Shown here one piece after another: positions 34,133 through 43,296 of a stretch of DNA of 64,000 nucleotides; the stretch's first letter is position 1, and every line of letters starts with the position of its first letter. Made by a program: the position numbers and the translations under genes. The stretch is from Verrucomicrobiia bacterium (GTDB lineage Bacteria > Verrucomicrobiota > Verrucomicrobiia > Verrucomicrobiales > DEV007). Location of the stretch: assembly GCA_030427505.1 (NCBI GenBank), contig JAUICH010000016.1, positions 62,001-126,000 of the forward strand. Reading direction: 5' to 3'. The notes under the pieces were generated by a model. The model did no database searches and was not told the DNA's origin. It was given only the letters and a program-made list of their open reading frames with translations.

Positions 34133-34969
34133 ATGAAGCCAGGCTCTCAGGCAGATCCAAACGCGACCTTGAGGGAAGTGCTCCGGTCCGGTGCGTTTCG
34201 CATCGGACTGGGTACTTACCAACTGGGCGAACAAACGCGGGAGGTTTGCCTGAGGGCCTTTGGGCTGGGCTACCGGCACGTGGATACCGCCGCGCTCTAC
34301 CGGAAAGAGCGGGCCGTGGCGGAAGCGATCCGCGATTCAGGGTTGCCGAGAGATGCGTTCTTAGTGACCTCGAAACTCTGGCTGGATGACATCCGCCAGG
34401 GACGCGTGCGCGAAGCTGCGGTCCGCTGTCTGGATGCTCTGGAGGGACGGGTGGATCTGCTTCTTTTGCACGGCCCCGCCGGAGACTTTGTACGGGCGTG
34501 GGAAGATCTTGCCGCTTGCGCGGAAGAATGGCCGGATGGCATCCGATTTATCGGAGTGAGTAATTTTGGGGTGATGCACTTGCAGGCGCTGGGTTCTCTA
34601 CCCGTGGTGAATCAGGTTGAAGTCAGCCCTTTTGGGCAGAGGCGGGCACTGGTGGATTTCTGCCAACAGCGTGGAGTCGCGCTGGTGGCTCATTCATCTT
34701 TGACCAAGGGACGTAAACTGACTCATCCCGTGTTGCGGGAGTGTGCGAGCCGTCATCCGGGCGCGACGGAGGCGAAGATATTGTTGGCCTGGGCGCTGGC
34801 GAAAGAGGGCGGGGGAGTGGATGCGGTCATTCCGCGCTCGTCCCGGATCGAACATCTACAGGAGAATCTGGCGGCGGCAGAATTGGTGGACCGGTTAGGG
34901 CCGGAAGATCTTGAGGCGCTGGCGGCCTTGGAAGAAGGTTACGCGACGCATCCGCGAGCCATCCCGTGA
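34133..34969 (+). CDS. Aldo/keto reductase
   Basis: A 278-aa TIM-barrel oxidoreductase with the catalytic tetrad Asp51, Tyr56, Lys81 and His113 (HVDTAALY, VTSKLWL, LLLLHGP) and the NADPH-binding end VIPRSSRIEHLQENL. Substrate is unknown. It lies 20 bp after the RNI-type LRR gene on the same strand and is convergent with the next gene. Confidence 0.9.
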   Translation: MKPGSQADPNATLREVLRSGAFRIGLGTYQLGEQTREVCLRAFGLGYRHVDTAALYRKERAVAEAIRDSGLPRDAFLVTSKLWLDDIRQGRVREAAVRCLDALEGRVDLLLLHGPAGDFVRAWEDLAACAEEWPDGIRFIGVSNFGVMHLQALGSLPVVNQVEVSPFGQRRALVDFCQQRGVALVAHSSLTKGRKLTHPVLRECASRHPGATEAKILLAWALAKEGGGVDAVIPRSSRIEHLQENLAAAELVDRLGPEDLEALAALEEGYATHPRAIP

Positions 34970-34979
34970 AGTCACATCC

Positions 34980-35498
34980 TCAGCCCTGATCCTTCCGCGG
35001 CGGCTTGTCACCGTGGAGCGTGTAGGTGCGGAGCTTCTCCGCGATCTCCAGCGCGCGCTTCAGCCGGGTTTCGGGTTTTTTCGCCCCATTCAAGTGAACG
35101 GCCAGCGAACGCTGCCGGCCCTTGGTAAAAGTCTCCCACCGGGCCCGGGCCTCCGGGTCCTGCTCCAGCACGATCTCGAACTCTTCCGGCACTTCGATGA
35201 AGTCCGGATCGGGGTCTGGTTCCAGAATGACTTTGACCGTCGAACCCAGGCGGGCGCCGATCTGTTTCATGAGATCCTGGCCGGCAATGAGGTAGCGGCC
35301 GCCGTCCATGGGGCCCATCAGGGCCCGGCTCACCGGGTGACCGTTCAGGGTCGCGATCAGCCGGCGGATGGAATTTCCGTCATAGACGGAAGCCACCTCA
35401 TCCGGCACCGGCAGCACATGGAAGAGCATGCCGGAGTCCAGGCGTTCCACCTGGGTGGAAAACGCGTGACGGAGTGGGTCTTTTTTGGCCTTTGCCAT
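34980..35498 (-). CDS. DUF1905 / YdeI-like protein
   Basis: A 172-aa cytoplasmic protein. The first part (FSTQVERLDSGMLFHVLPVP to VKVILEPDPDPDFIEVPEEF) is a DUF1905 barrel with the MGPMDGGRYLIAGQDLMKQI segment. The C-terminus (ARWETFTKGRQRSLAVHLNG, then KRALEIAEKLRTY) matches the YdeI/OmpD-associated helical tail. Role in the family is poorly known. ATG at 35498 is preferred over 35510. Confidence 0.8.
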   Translation of the reverse strand: MAKAKKDPLRHAFSTQVERLDSGMLFHVLPVPDEVASVYDGNSIRRLIATLNGHPVSRALMGPMDGGRYLIAGQDLMKQIGARLGSTVKVILEPDPDPDFIEVPEEFEIVLEQDPEARARWETFTKGRQRSLAVHLNGAKKPETRLKRALEIAEKLRTYTLHGDKPPRKDQG

Positions 35499-35528
35499 GA
35501 CAGCGGCCAAGGTAGGCGGGCGGCGAAC

Positions 35529-36074
35529 TCAGGTCTGATGTTCGCCGCGGGCCATCACCACCTTGCCGGTGCGGACCGTTTCGATGATGTCATAGCGGGA
35601 GAAGAGACGCACGGCGGCGTCCACTTTGTCCGAGTCTCCCTGGATCATGACGATCATGGAGGCATCCGTCAGGTCCACGGTCTTCCCGCCGAAGTGCTCC
35701 ACGATCTGGAGCACCTCCGAGCGGTCATCGGGTTTGGCGGCGATCTTGATGAGGATGAGTTCCTTCACCACTGCGTCAAAGGCCGTGTGCTCGAAGCAGT
35801 GGATGACGTCCACCAGCTTGGTGCACTGCTTGATGATCTGCTCCAGGCCTGTGGGGTCGCCGCTGATGCCCAACGTGAGGCGGGCGTAGCGGGGGTCGCG
35901 GCCCTGGGACACCACCAGGGAATCAATGTTGTAGGCCCGGCGCGCAAAGACCTGGCAAATGCGCATCAGGACGCCCGGCTTGTTGCTGACGAACATGCTC
36001 AGCGTATGGCCGCCGATGATGTCCGGCTTGGGCGCCGGTTTCTTGTCCGTGGTGGTGATGGTTTGTGCGCTCAT
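35529..36074 (-). CDS. ilvN: Acetolactate synthase small (regulatory) subunit
   Basis: A 181-aa protein with an ACT domain (LSMFVSNKPGVLMRICQVF, YNIDSLVVSQGRDPRYARL) and a C-terminal regulatory domain, typical of IlvN/IlvH, which gives valine feedback control. It follows ilvB on the minus strand after 207 bp that contain GC-rich inverted repeats (36141-36170), an unusually wide gap for this pair. Confidence 0.95.
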   Translation of the reverse strand: MSAQTITTTDKKPAPKPDIIGGHTLSMFVSNKPGVLMRICQVFARRAYNIDSLVVSQGRDPRYARLTLGISGDPTGLEQIIKQCTKLVDVIHCFEHTAFDAVVKELILIKIAAKPDDRSEVLQIVEHFGGKTVDLTDASMIVMIQGDSDKVDAAVRLFSRYDIIETVRTGKVVMARGEHQT

Positions 36075-36281
36075 GGGATCGAGACTAATGAGTTAGGAAA
36101 AGGTGACTGTGATTGGGTAATTACGAGGAAGGCAAAAGGCGGGCGCCCGCGTGCGGGTTTTGAGCCCGCGAATAAGAGGGGGCGGTCCACACAGGCCTGA
36201 ACGGCCCGTGCTTTGCGAACCCAGGCTTTTCAACCCGGGACGGGATGTTTCCGCCTTGTCAGGTTCATTTTTCTTCCGCGA

Positions 36282-38012
36282 TCAGGTGGAGCCGACCGGT
36301 TTGGCCATTTTGGTTTTGGGCGGTTCCGTCAGCATGTCTTCCAGGGCGGCGCCCGCGGGAATCATGGGGAACACGTTTTCCGTCTTCACGCACTCGGCGT
36401 TGATGAGGACCGGGCCCTCATTGTATTCCAGGGCCTTTTCCAGCACCTTCCTGACGTCCGCCGGACGGCGGATATGGAATCCCTTGGCGCCGTAGGCTTC
36501 CGCGAGCTTCACGAAGTCCGGGTTGCCCAGGAGATCCACGCCGCTTTCGCGGTTGTCGAAGAAGAGTTCCTGCCATTGCCGGACCATGCCCAGGTAGTGA
36601 TTGTTCAGCACCAGGATCTTCAGCGGCAGCTTGTGGATTACGGCGGTGGCCAGTTCGAACAGGGTCATCTGGAACCCGCCGTCGCCCACCACGGCAATCA
36701 CGGTATCCTTGGGCCGGGCAAACTGCGCGCCGATGGCCGCCGGGAAGCCGAAGCCCATGGTGCCCGCGCCACCGGAGGTCACCCAGTTGTATGACTGGTC
36801 GCAGCGGTAGAACTGCGCCGCCCACATCTGGTGCTGGCCCACGTCCGTGGTCACGATGGCCTTGCCTTCGGTGAGCTGGTAGATTTCGTCCAGCACCTGC
36901 TGCATGCGCAGGCCACCCTGCTTCCGGTAGGCCAGCGGGAATTTCTTCTTGTACCCGTCCAGGTGAGCCAGCCAGTCCTGAGTGGGCAGCGGCTCGACGT
37001 ATTCCTGCAGGGCCACCAGGGCGGCCTTGGCATCGCCGATGATCTGCACGTCCGGGCGGATCATCTTATCCATTTCCGCCGCGTCGATGTCGATGTGGAT
37101 GATGGTGGCGTTCTTTCCGAACTTGTCGGCCTGACCGATAATGCGGTCGTCAAAGCGGGACCCGACGTTGATGATCAGGTCGCACTCGCACATGGCTTTG
37201 TTGGCGTAGGCGGTGCCGTGCATGCCCAGCATGCCCAGGGACAGCTCGTGCGTCTCGGGGAACACACCTTTACCGAGAAGGGTATTGGTCACCGGGCATT
37301 GCAGGGTGGTCGCCAGTTGCATCAGTTCCGCGTCCGCTCGGGCGATCATGGCGCCGTGACCGGCCAGGATGACCGGCCTGCTGGACAGGCGGATAGCCTT
37401 GGCCGCTTCCTTCACGGCGTCTTCATCAATATTGAAGGCTTCTTCCGGGTTGTAGCCCGGCAGGTCCAGGTCCGGATTCATGTCGCCGGAGAAGGGGCTC
37501 TGGCTCACGTCCTTCGGCACATCAATCAGCACCGGCCCGGGGCGGCCCGTGGTGGCAATGTAGTACGCTTCCCGGGCCACGCGCGGCAGGTCGTTGGTGG
37601 CGCGCACCAGGTAGTTGTGCTTCACCACCGGAATGGTGATGCCGAAGATGTCCGCTTCCTGGAAAGCGTCTTTCCCGAGCATCCAGGTCACCTGCTGGCC
37701 GGTAATGATGATCATGGGCACGGAATCCATCTGCGCCGTCATGATGCCGGTAAGGGTATTCCCCGCGCCGGGGCCGGAGGTCACGAGCACCACGGCGGGC
37801 TTGCCGGTAACGCGGGCGTAGCCGTCCGCCATGTGTACCGCGCCTTGTTCGTGCCGGGTCAGGACGAACTTCATGTTGCTCTTGACCGTCTCCAGAGCAT
37901 CGAAGATCGGCAGCGCGGCGCCGCCGGAGTAGCCGAAAACATACTCAATGCCCAGATCGTCCAAGGTGCTGATCAAGGCCTGGGCGCCATCCATTTCGGT
38001 AGTTGTGCTCAT
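36282..38012 (-). CDS. ilvB: Acetolactate synthase large (catalytic) subunit
   Basis: A 576-aa thiamine diphosphate enzyme for branched-chain amino acid synthesis: the TPP-activating Glu in [28 protein letters not shown], and the TPP/Mg motif [15 protein letters not shown] ending in LNN. The start at 38012 ([11 protein letters not shown]) is preferred over one nine codons upstream. The upstream region 38013-38224 is the likely promoter. Confidence 0.96.
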   Translation of the reverse strand: MSTTTEMDGAQALISTLDDLGIEYVFGYSGGAALPIFDALETVKSNMKFVLTRHEQGAVHMADGYARVTGKPAVVLVTSGPGAGNTLTGIMTAQMDSVPMIIITGQQVTWMLGKDAFQEADIFGITIPVVKHNYLVRATNDLPRVAREAYYIATTGRPGPVLIDVPKDVSQSPFSGDMNPDLDLPGYNPEEAFNIDEDAVKEAAKAIRLSSRPVILAGHGAMIARADAELMQLATTLQCPVTNTLLGKGVFPETHELSLGMLGMHGTAYANKAMCECDLIINVGSRFDDRIIGQADKFGKNATIIHIDIDAAEMDKMIRPDVQIIGDAKAALVALQEYVEPLPTQDWLAHLDGYKKKFPLAYRKQGGLRMQQVLDEIYQLTEGKAIVTTDVGQHQMWAAQFYRCDQSYNWVTSGGAGTMGFGFPAAIGAQFARPKDTVIAVVGDGGFQMTLFELATAVIHKLPLKILVLNNHYLGMVRQWQELFFDNRESGVDLLGNPDFVKLAEAYGAKGFHIRRPADVRKVLEKALEYNEGPVLINAECVKTENVFPMIPAGAALEDMLTEPPKTKMAKPVGST

Positions 38013-38224
38013 TTGATAAAATAGCGAATTGAGGCGCAAGTATCCGGTTCTCTTCCGAGTTTCGCAACGAAAATTGAGAAATAATCTTCAAAAGACACAA
38101 TCGGTGGTGAATTGAGGGTCAAAAAGTGGCCTGATGATAGGCAATTTCCGGTCTGTCTCCGTCGCGGGTAGTGAAAAATTGTGTTTCAGGGCGCCTGTTC
38201 ACGTTTTCATGGGAGGCTGGAAAC

Positions 38225-38271
38225 AAAAAAAGACTGCCATGTGCCGCCCTTTGGACGGCTCATGACAGTCT
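38225..38271 (-). terminator. Intrinsic terminator of the arsR-arsC operon
   Basis: AGACTGCCATG (from 38231) pairs with CATGACAGTCT (to 38271) through GCCG/CGGC, with a small loop. Read on the minus strand the stem is followed by a T7 run, about 40 bp after the arsC stop: a textbook rho-independent terminator. Confidence 0.85.
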
Positions 38272-38312
38272 GGTATCCTGAACTGGAACGTGGTGGAAAA
38301 AAGCCGCCCAGA

Positions 38313-38843
38313 TCAGCTGGCCGCGGTCTCTTTGGCGACCTCTTCGGCCTGGCTGGTACCGATCTGCTTGGTCAGTTGTTCCAGGCGGAAGCGGTCCAGC
38401 TTTTCAAAAGGCAAAGAGGTAAACAACTCAATGCGCCGCCGGATTTCGATACCGACTTTCCGGAACACATTGAATTTCTCTTCGTCGGTGCCCTCCACGG
38501 CGGCGGGGTCCTGGGAGCCCCAGTGGGCGATGATCGGCTGGCCTGGCCAGGTGGGGCAAGTGTCCCGGGCGTGATCGCAGACCGTGATGACGAAGTCGAA
38601 CTCGGTGCCGTTGTTCTTAAATTCGTCCCAGCTCTTGCTGCGGGCGTCGCTGGCGTCCAGGCGGAAGACTTCCTTCAGGACCCGGATGGTCATGGGATTG
38701 ACCGCTCCCTTGGGTTCGGATCCCGCGCTGTAGGCTTTGAAATCCCAGGGGGAGACAAGACCCATGATGTATTCGGCGAGAATGCTTCGCGCGGAGTTGC
38801 CCGTGCAGAGAAACAGGACTTTGTAGCGTGGCTCTTTCTTCAT
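38313..38843 (-). CDS. arsC: Thioredoxin-coupled arsenate reductase
   Basis: A 176-aa low-molecular-weight phosphatase-fold reductase. The P-loop LCTGNSARS supplies Cys13; Cys89 and Cys96 (VCDHARDTC) have the spacing of the resolving pair of thioredoxin-linked ArsC. It reduces arsenate to arsenite in the cytoplasm. It lies 43 bp after the ArsR-fusion gene and before a strong terminator. The C-terminal 30 residues are a helical extension. Confidence 0.92.
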   Translation of the reverse strand: MKKEPRYKVLFLCTGNSARSILAEYIMGLVSPWDFKAYSAGSEPKGAVNPMTIRVLKEVFRLDASDARSKSWDEFKNNGTEFDFVITVCDHARDTCPTWPGQPIIAHWGSQDPAAVEGTDEEKFNVFRKVGIEIRRRIELFTSLPFEKLDRFRLEQLTKQIGTSQAEEVAKETAAS

Positions 38844-38886
38844 TGGTGTTTTTGTTCTGAGGTAGGGGAGGAGAGGGGAAGTCCAG

Positions 38887-39699
38887 TCAGGAGCCCGTGG
38901 CCTGCCCGGGTGAGTCCGGCTGGCTGGAGGGAAAGTCCTTTAGCCACTGGCGGATTCTTTCGCTGAGGGTGTCCCGGACCCGGCGGAAGCTTTCCAGTTC
39001 TTCGGCCTCCGTGGCGCCTTCGGGAAGGGAAGGGGGATCGATGATCCAGCGGCTGTGGCGCCGGGCGAAAGGGTAGAGCTGCGGACAATCTTCATGGCCG
39101 GACTGGCAGACAAACACCGCGTGGTGGACGGTGGTGAGGCCCATGAAGTCCCGGAGCGATTTGCTGGTCTGGTGGCGGATATCGATGCCGGCTTCGTCCA
39201 TGACCTGGACCGCCATGGGGTGGACGGTGGTGGGCTCCAAGCCCGCGCTGTAGGCCAGGAGCGTGTTGCCGGAAAGTTGGCGCAGGAGGCCTTCCGCCAT
39301 CTGGCTGCGGGCGGCGTTATGTTTGCAGATGAACAGGACGCGCTGCTGTTCGGCCTCGGGCGCTGGCGGTTGGGACTCCGTTCCGCATACCTGGATGGGA
39401 AGGCAGGCGGCGGGATTGCCCAGGCAGCAGTCCACGCTGAGGAAGCGGAGCAGCCCGCTGACGCCTTCCACATGAATGGAATAGATGATGGACCGGCCTT
39501 CGCGCCGGGACTGAACCAGACCGGCGTGGGCGAGATCTTTCAGGTGAAAGGAGAGGGTATTGGCCGGCATGTGAACGCTGGCAGCCAGTTCGCCGGCGGC
39601 GACGCCATCTGGGCCATAGGCGGACAGGGCCCGGAAAACGCGGAGGCGAGGCTCGCTCCCGAGGGAGGCGAGACCTTGGGCGGCGGACTCGAATTCCAT
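38887..39699 (-). CDS. arsR: ArsR repressor fused to a low-molecular-weight arsenate reductase/phosphatase domain
   Basis: A 270-aa two-domain protein. Residues 1-90 are an ArsR winged helix (PANTLSFHLKDLAHAGLVQS) followed by a Cys cluster C91 C92, C99 and C105 in VDCCLGNPAACL, like the metalloid site of the Acidithiobacillus-type ArsR. Residues about 118-260 form an LMW phosphatase/arsenate reductase with P-loop FICKHNAARSQM (Cys125). ArsR senses arsenite and represses; the fused enzyme could make arsenite on the spot. It is divergent from the GAPDH-arsJ pair. Confidence 0.92.
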   Translation of the reverse strand: MEFESAAQGLASLGSEPRLRVFRALSAYGPDGVAAGELAASVHMPANTLSFHLKDLAHAGLVQSRREGRSIIYSIHVEGVSGLLRFLSVDCCLGNPAACLPIQVCGTESQPPAPEAEQQRVLFICKHNAARSQMAEGLLRQLSGNTLLAYSAGLEPTTVHPMAVQVMDEAGIDIRHQTSKSLRDFMGLTTVHHAVFVCQSGHEDCPQLYPFARRHSRWIIDPPSLPEGATEAEELESFRRVRDTLSERIRQWLKDFPSSQPDSPGQATGS

Positions 39700-39734
39700 A
39701 TTTCCAGAATTATCGAAATAAACGGTTGAGTCAA
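39700..39734 (-). promoter_or_regulatory. Candidate ars promoter/operator
   Basis: ATTTC (39700-39704) and GAAAT (39715-39719) form an inverted repeat directly upstream of the arsR start codon, resembling ATTTC-rich ArsR boxes. A minus-strand TTGACT -35-like hexamer sits at 39734-39729, so the repeat would overlap the -10 region. The start of arsR is thus very close to the transcription start. Confidence 0.4.
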
Positions 39735-39855
39735 GCGGTTTGGAGGTTCAAGATGGCGGAAATGACCGGGAGCGAAGTGCGCTCTGGCCCCGAACCAAGG
39801 GGCAAGGAATCGCTCCCAGCCCTGACCGGAAAGAGAAACTGAATTGGCAACAGCT

Positions 39856-40863
39856 ATGAGTATTCGAGTTGGCATCAATGGTTTTGGCCGGATGGGGCGC
39901 CTGGGCTTTCGGGCCGCCTGGGACTGGCCGGGATTGGAGATCGTTCATGTCAATGAAGTCAAAGGGGGCGCGGCATTGGCGGCGCACCTGTTGGAATTCG
40001 ATTCCGTTCACGGACGATGGGATCGTGGATTGGAAGCCAGCGCGAATGGATTCTCCGTGGAAGGAAAAGAGATCTCGTTCAGCGAACACGGCGATCCAGG
40101 GGAGATCGACTGGAAGAGTCTGGGTGTGGAGATTGTGGTGGAAAGTTCGGGTAAATTCCGCACTCCCGAAACCCTTCAGCGTCACTTGGATGGCGGAGCA
40201 CGGAAAGTCGTGGTGGCCGCGCCGGTGAAAGAGGGGGCCCTGAATGTGGTGATGGGCTGCAACGATCATCTCTACAATCCGGACGAACACCACCTGCTGA
40301 CAGCGGCTTCCTGCACGACTAACTGCCTGGCTCCGGTGGTGAAGGTGATGCACGAAAAGATCGGGATCGTCCACGGTCTCATTACCACCATTCACGACGT
40401 GACCAATACCCAGGTCATCGTGGACGCGCCGCACAAGGATTTCCGCCGGGCGAGGTCCGCGCTGAACTCTCTGATTCCCACGTCCACGGGATCCGCCACG
40501 GCGATCACGATGATTTACCCGGAACTGAAGGGAAAGCTCAACGGCGTGGCGGTGAGAGTGCCGCTGCTGAATGCTTCCCTGACGGACTGTGTGTTTGAAG
40601 TCTCGCGCGAAACCAGCGTGGAAGAAGTGAACGGTTTCTTGCGGGAAGCCACTGAAGGGCAACTGAAAGGCATTCTAGGCTATGAGGAGCGCCCGCTGGT
40701 TTCGGCGGATTTCCTGAACGATCCGCGCTCCGGCATCGTGGATGCTTTGTCGACCATGGTGGTGGACGGCACGCAGGTGAAACTGCTGGTCTGGTATGAC
40801 AATGAGTGGGGCTACGCGAACCGCATGATGGAGCTGGTTCGCAAGGTGGCCGCTTCTCTCTGA
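39856..40863 (+). CDS. ArsJ-associated glyceraldehyde-3-phosphate dehydrogenase
   Basis: A 335-aa GAPDH with the NAD fold ([18 protein letters not shown]), active-site SCTTNC, and C-terminal [12 protein letters not shown]. Partnered with arsJ 20 bp downstream, it is expected to form 1-arseno-3-phosphoglycerate from arsenate and glyceraldehyde-3-phosphate, which ArsJ exports. The ATG at 39856 is preferred to a TTG at 39844. It is divergent from arsR over 156 bp. A glycolytic role cannot be ruled out from sequence alone, but context argues for arsenic. Confidence 0.9.
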   Translation: MSIRVGINGFGRMGRLGFRAAWDWPGLEIVHVNEVKGGAALAAHLLEFDSVHGRWDRGLEASANGFSVEGKEISFSEHGDPGEIDWKSLGVEIVVESSGKFRTPETLQRHLDGGARKVVVAAPVKEGALNVVMGCNDHLYNPDEHHLLTAASCTTNCLAPVVKVMHEKIGIVHGLITTIHDVTNTQVIVDAPHKDFRRARSALNSLIPTSTGSATAITMIYPELKGKLNGVAVRVPLLNASLTDCVFEVSRETSVEEVNGFLREATEGQLKGILGYEERPLVSADFLNDPRSGIVDALSTMVVDGTQVKLLVWYDNEWGYANRMMELVRKVAASL

Positions 40864-40883
40864 ACCCCTAACCGCGGGAACTC

Positions 40884-42137
40884 ATGGACGTGCGCAACTA
40901 CTCATTGGTCACCGCCGCCTACTGGGGGTTCACCATCACGGATGGCGCCCTTCGCATGCTGGTGCTGCTTTACTTTCATGAAGAGGGCTACACACCGGTT
41001 CAGATTGCCTTTCTTTTCCTTCTCTATGAGTTCTGCGGCATTCTGACCAATCTGTTAGGTGGCTGGATCGGTTCGCGGGTGGGCTTGAAGATCACGCTGT
41101 TCGCGGGGCTGGCCCTGCAGATCGTCGCGTTGGTCATGCTTTCCTTTGTTAGTCCGGAGTGGGTCATGGCCTTGTCCGTGGGTTATGTCATGGCTTCACA
41201 GGCTCTTTCCGGCGTCGCCAAGGATCTGACCAAGATGAGTTCCAAGAGCGCGGTGAAGTTGCTGATTCCTTCGAAGGAAGAAGTAACGGACTCCGAACGC
41301 CGCTTGTTCAAGTGGGTGGCGCTTCTGACCGGTTCGAAGAACGCGCTGAAAGGCGTGGGCTTTTTCCTCGGCGGGGTATTGCTCGGCTGGCTGGGATTTG
41401 CCGAATCTCTCTGGGCCATGGCCGGCGGACTGGCGGTCATCTTCGTCTCTTCCCTGATCTGGCTGAAAGCAGACATCGGGAAGGCAAAGACGAAGGTAAA
41501 ATTCACCCAGCTTTTTTCCAAGAGCCGGGAGATCAATATCCTGTCCACCGCGCGGTTCTTCCTGTTTGGCTCCCGGGACGTGTGGTTCGTGGTGGGGCTG
41601 CCGATTTTTCTCTACGAAGTGCTGGGGTGGAGCTTCTGGCAGACCGGGGCTTTCCTGGCGGCCTGGGTCATTGGGTATGGGTTCGTCCAGGCTTCGGCAC
41701 CCATCATGGTACGCTCCAAGCCGGGTGCGGGCTCCGAGTCCGGGGCGAAGGCAGCGCTGATCTGGGGCGTCATTCTTTTCGTCGTCACGGCCGCGATTGC
41801 CGTGGCCGTGGAGTTCGACTTTTACCCGCATGTTGCCATCCTGGGCGGGCTGGCCCTGTTCGGCTTGGTCTTTGCGGTTAACTCGGCGGTGCATTCTTAC
41901 CTGATCCTCGCGTATACGGACGCCGACCAGGTGTCGCTAAACGTGGGTTTCTACTACATGGCGAATGCCATCGGCCGGCTCGTGGGTACCCTGCTTTCCG
42001 GCGCGATGTATCTGTGGGCCGGGCTGCCGGGTTGTCTCTGGGTGAGTGCCGGTTTCGTGCTGGCCGCCGCCCTGCTGACGATTCCGCTTCCGCGGAAAGC
42101 GCTGCCGGTTCCGGGAGCGACAGCGCCGGTGGCATAG
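40884..42137 (+). CDS. arsJ: Organoarsenical efflux MFS transporter ArsJ
   Basis: A 417-aa transporter of about 11-12 helices beginning with YSLVTAAYWGFTITDGALRM, with FCGILTNLLGGWIGSRVGLK and KDLTKMSSKSAVK, hallmarks of the ArsJ group. It exports 1-arseno-3-phosphoglycerate made by the adjacent GAPDH, giving arsenate resistance. It ends 6 bp from the convergent next gene. Confidence 0.93.
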   Translation: MDVRNYSLVTAAYWGFTITDGALRMLVLLYFHEEGYTPVQIAFLFLLYEFCGILTNLLGGWIGSRVGLKITLFAGLALQIVALVMLSFVSPEWVMALSVGYVMASQALSGVAKDLTKMSSKSAVKLLIPSKEEVTDSERRLFKWVALLTGSKNALKGVGFFLGGVLLGWLGFAESLWAMAGGLAVIFVSSLIWLKADIGKAKTKVKFTQLFSKSREINILSTARFFLFGSRDVWFVVGLPIFLYEVLGWSFWQTGAFLAAWVIGYGFVQASAPIMVRSKPGAGSESGAKAALIWGVILFVVTAAIAVAVEFDFYPHVAILGGLALFGLVFAVNSAVHSYLILAYTDADQVSLNVGFYYMANAIGRLVGTLLSGAMYLWAGLPGCLWVSAGFVLAAALLTIPLPRKALPVPGATAPVA

Positions 42138-42143
42138 ATCCAC

Positions 42144-43169
42144 CTAGATGTCCAACTGAGTGGTCAGATCCGCGATCGCGCGGCTGGTTTCGTAGCGGAG
42201 GGACTGGATTTCATGCCCGTTGCGGCCGGGGCCGTACTGGAGATTTCTCAGGTAGCTGTCAGCCGTTTGCCAGGCGTTGGCGAGTCTGCCTCCTTCTTCC
42301 CGCAGGTTCGGAGGGTAGCTTCTGGAACCGCCTGAGGTGAATTCCTGAAAATGCTCCGCCTGAAAACGGAAGGCGTGGATGGCGGCCAGGGAGTCCTGAT
42401 AATTCCCCCGCCGACTCCAGGAGTTGCGCGCCAAGTCTTCCAACTGATCGTCCAGAGCGGTGGCCAGTTCCACCATCAGTCCGGCCTGTTCCTGAAGCGC
42501 GCGGGAGTCGAAAGGCGCTTCGAGGCGGCGGGAGAAACCGCGAACGTCCCAGTTCCCGGGAGTCTGAGGACCGGGGCGGTACTCCTGGTAGGGGACCGGA
42601 CGTTCGTGGGAATCTTCGTGGGAGTACCGCTCTCCGTGCGGACCGTGACTGCCGTTCCCATCCAGGTACTCTTCCAGGACCCCGACACAGATGTCCACGC
42701 GTTCGATGAATTCTCCAGCTTCTTCTTCCACGCCCCGGATGGGCAGAATCTGATCGAGGATGCGTGGCCAGCCGGAAACGATCTGTTCCATTTCGCCTTC
42801 CAAAGGCCGGAGGTCCCAGGATTGCGCGGAGTTCAAATTGACGCAATTGATGGGGTCTTTGAATGCCTTCACGGCCGGCATGACGCGCCGGATGGGCAGA
42901 TTATATTTGGACATCTTGTCCAGTTTGAAGGCCAGATCGCCGTAGGCGCGGCTGAGACTGCTGGCGACTTGCTGGAAGTCACCGGGAGCAGTTTCGTGGA
43001 CGTGAGAATGGCCCCGGTCATTCCTTTCGAAACGGCCGTTGTCTTCGAAGCGGCCGTACCGGTCGTAGCCTTGGGCGGATGCGGTGGAAGGACCCGGCGC
43101 TACGGCTACCGCCGCGCAGGCGGCCAGCAGAGCGGGCGTCAGGCGAATAAGAGAAACATTGGTTTTCAT
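42144..43169 (-). CDS. Exported protein of unknown function
   Basis: A 341-aa protein with signal peptide LIRLTPALLAACAAVAVAPG, then an Arg/Gly/Asp/Asn-rich low-complexity region (YDRYGRFEDNGRFERND) and two apparently repeated helical domains, each with an ExAxxxxxLA...L pattern, separated by a His/Pro-rich linker (about 195-235). No family recognised. Likely periplasmic or surface associated. Confidence 0.62.
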   Translation of the reverse strand: MKTNVSLIRLTPALLAACAAVAVAPGPSTASAQGYDRYGRFEDNGRFERNDRGHSHVHETAPGDFQQVASSLSRAYGDLAFKLDKMSKYNLPIRRVMPAVKAFKDPINCVNLNSAQSWDLRPLEGEMEQIVSGWPRILDQILPIRGVEEEAGEFIERVDICVGVLEEYLDGNGSHGPHGERYSHEDSHERPVPYQEYRPGPQTPGNWDVRGFSRRLEAPFDSRALQEQAGLMVELATALDDQLEDLARNSWSRRGNYQDSLAAIHAFRFQAEHFQEFTSGGSRSYPPNLREEGGRLANAWQTADSYLRNLQYGPGRNGHEIQSLRYETSRAIADLTTQLDI

Positions 43170-43296
43170 GACAAGAAAGGGGTATCAGCTTACCGTTTGA
43201 CGTATCTGGCCCGGGATTTAATCGATGGGGAATTTCGGAGCGGTGAAGAATTTTCCTTCCTGGGCTGAAGACTTGAGCGTGTGACTGAATGGAAAA

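Noticed and set aside
36075..36281. Small gene or leader peptide between ilvB and ilvN
   Set aside because: Only GC-rich inverted repeats are visible; no short frame with a ribosome binding site and runs of Leu, Ile or Val codons was found.
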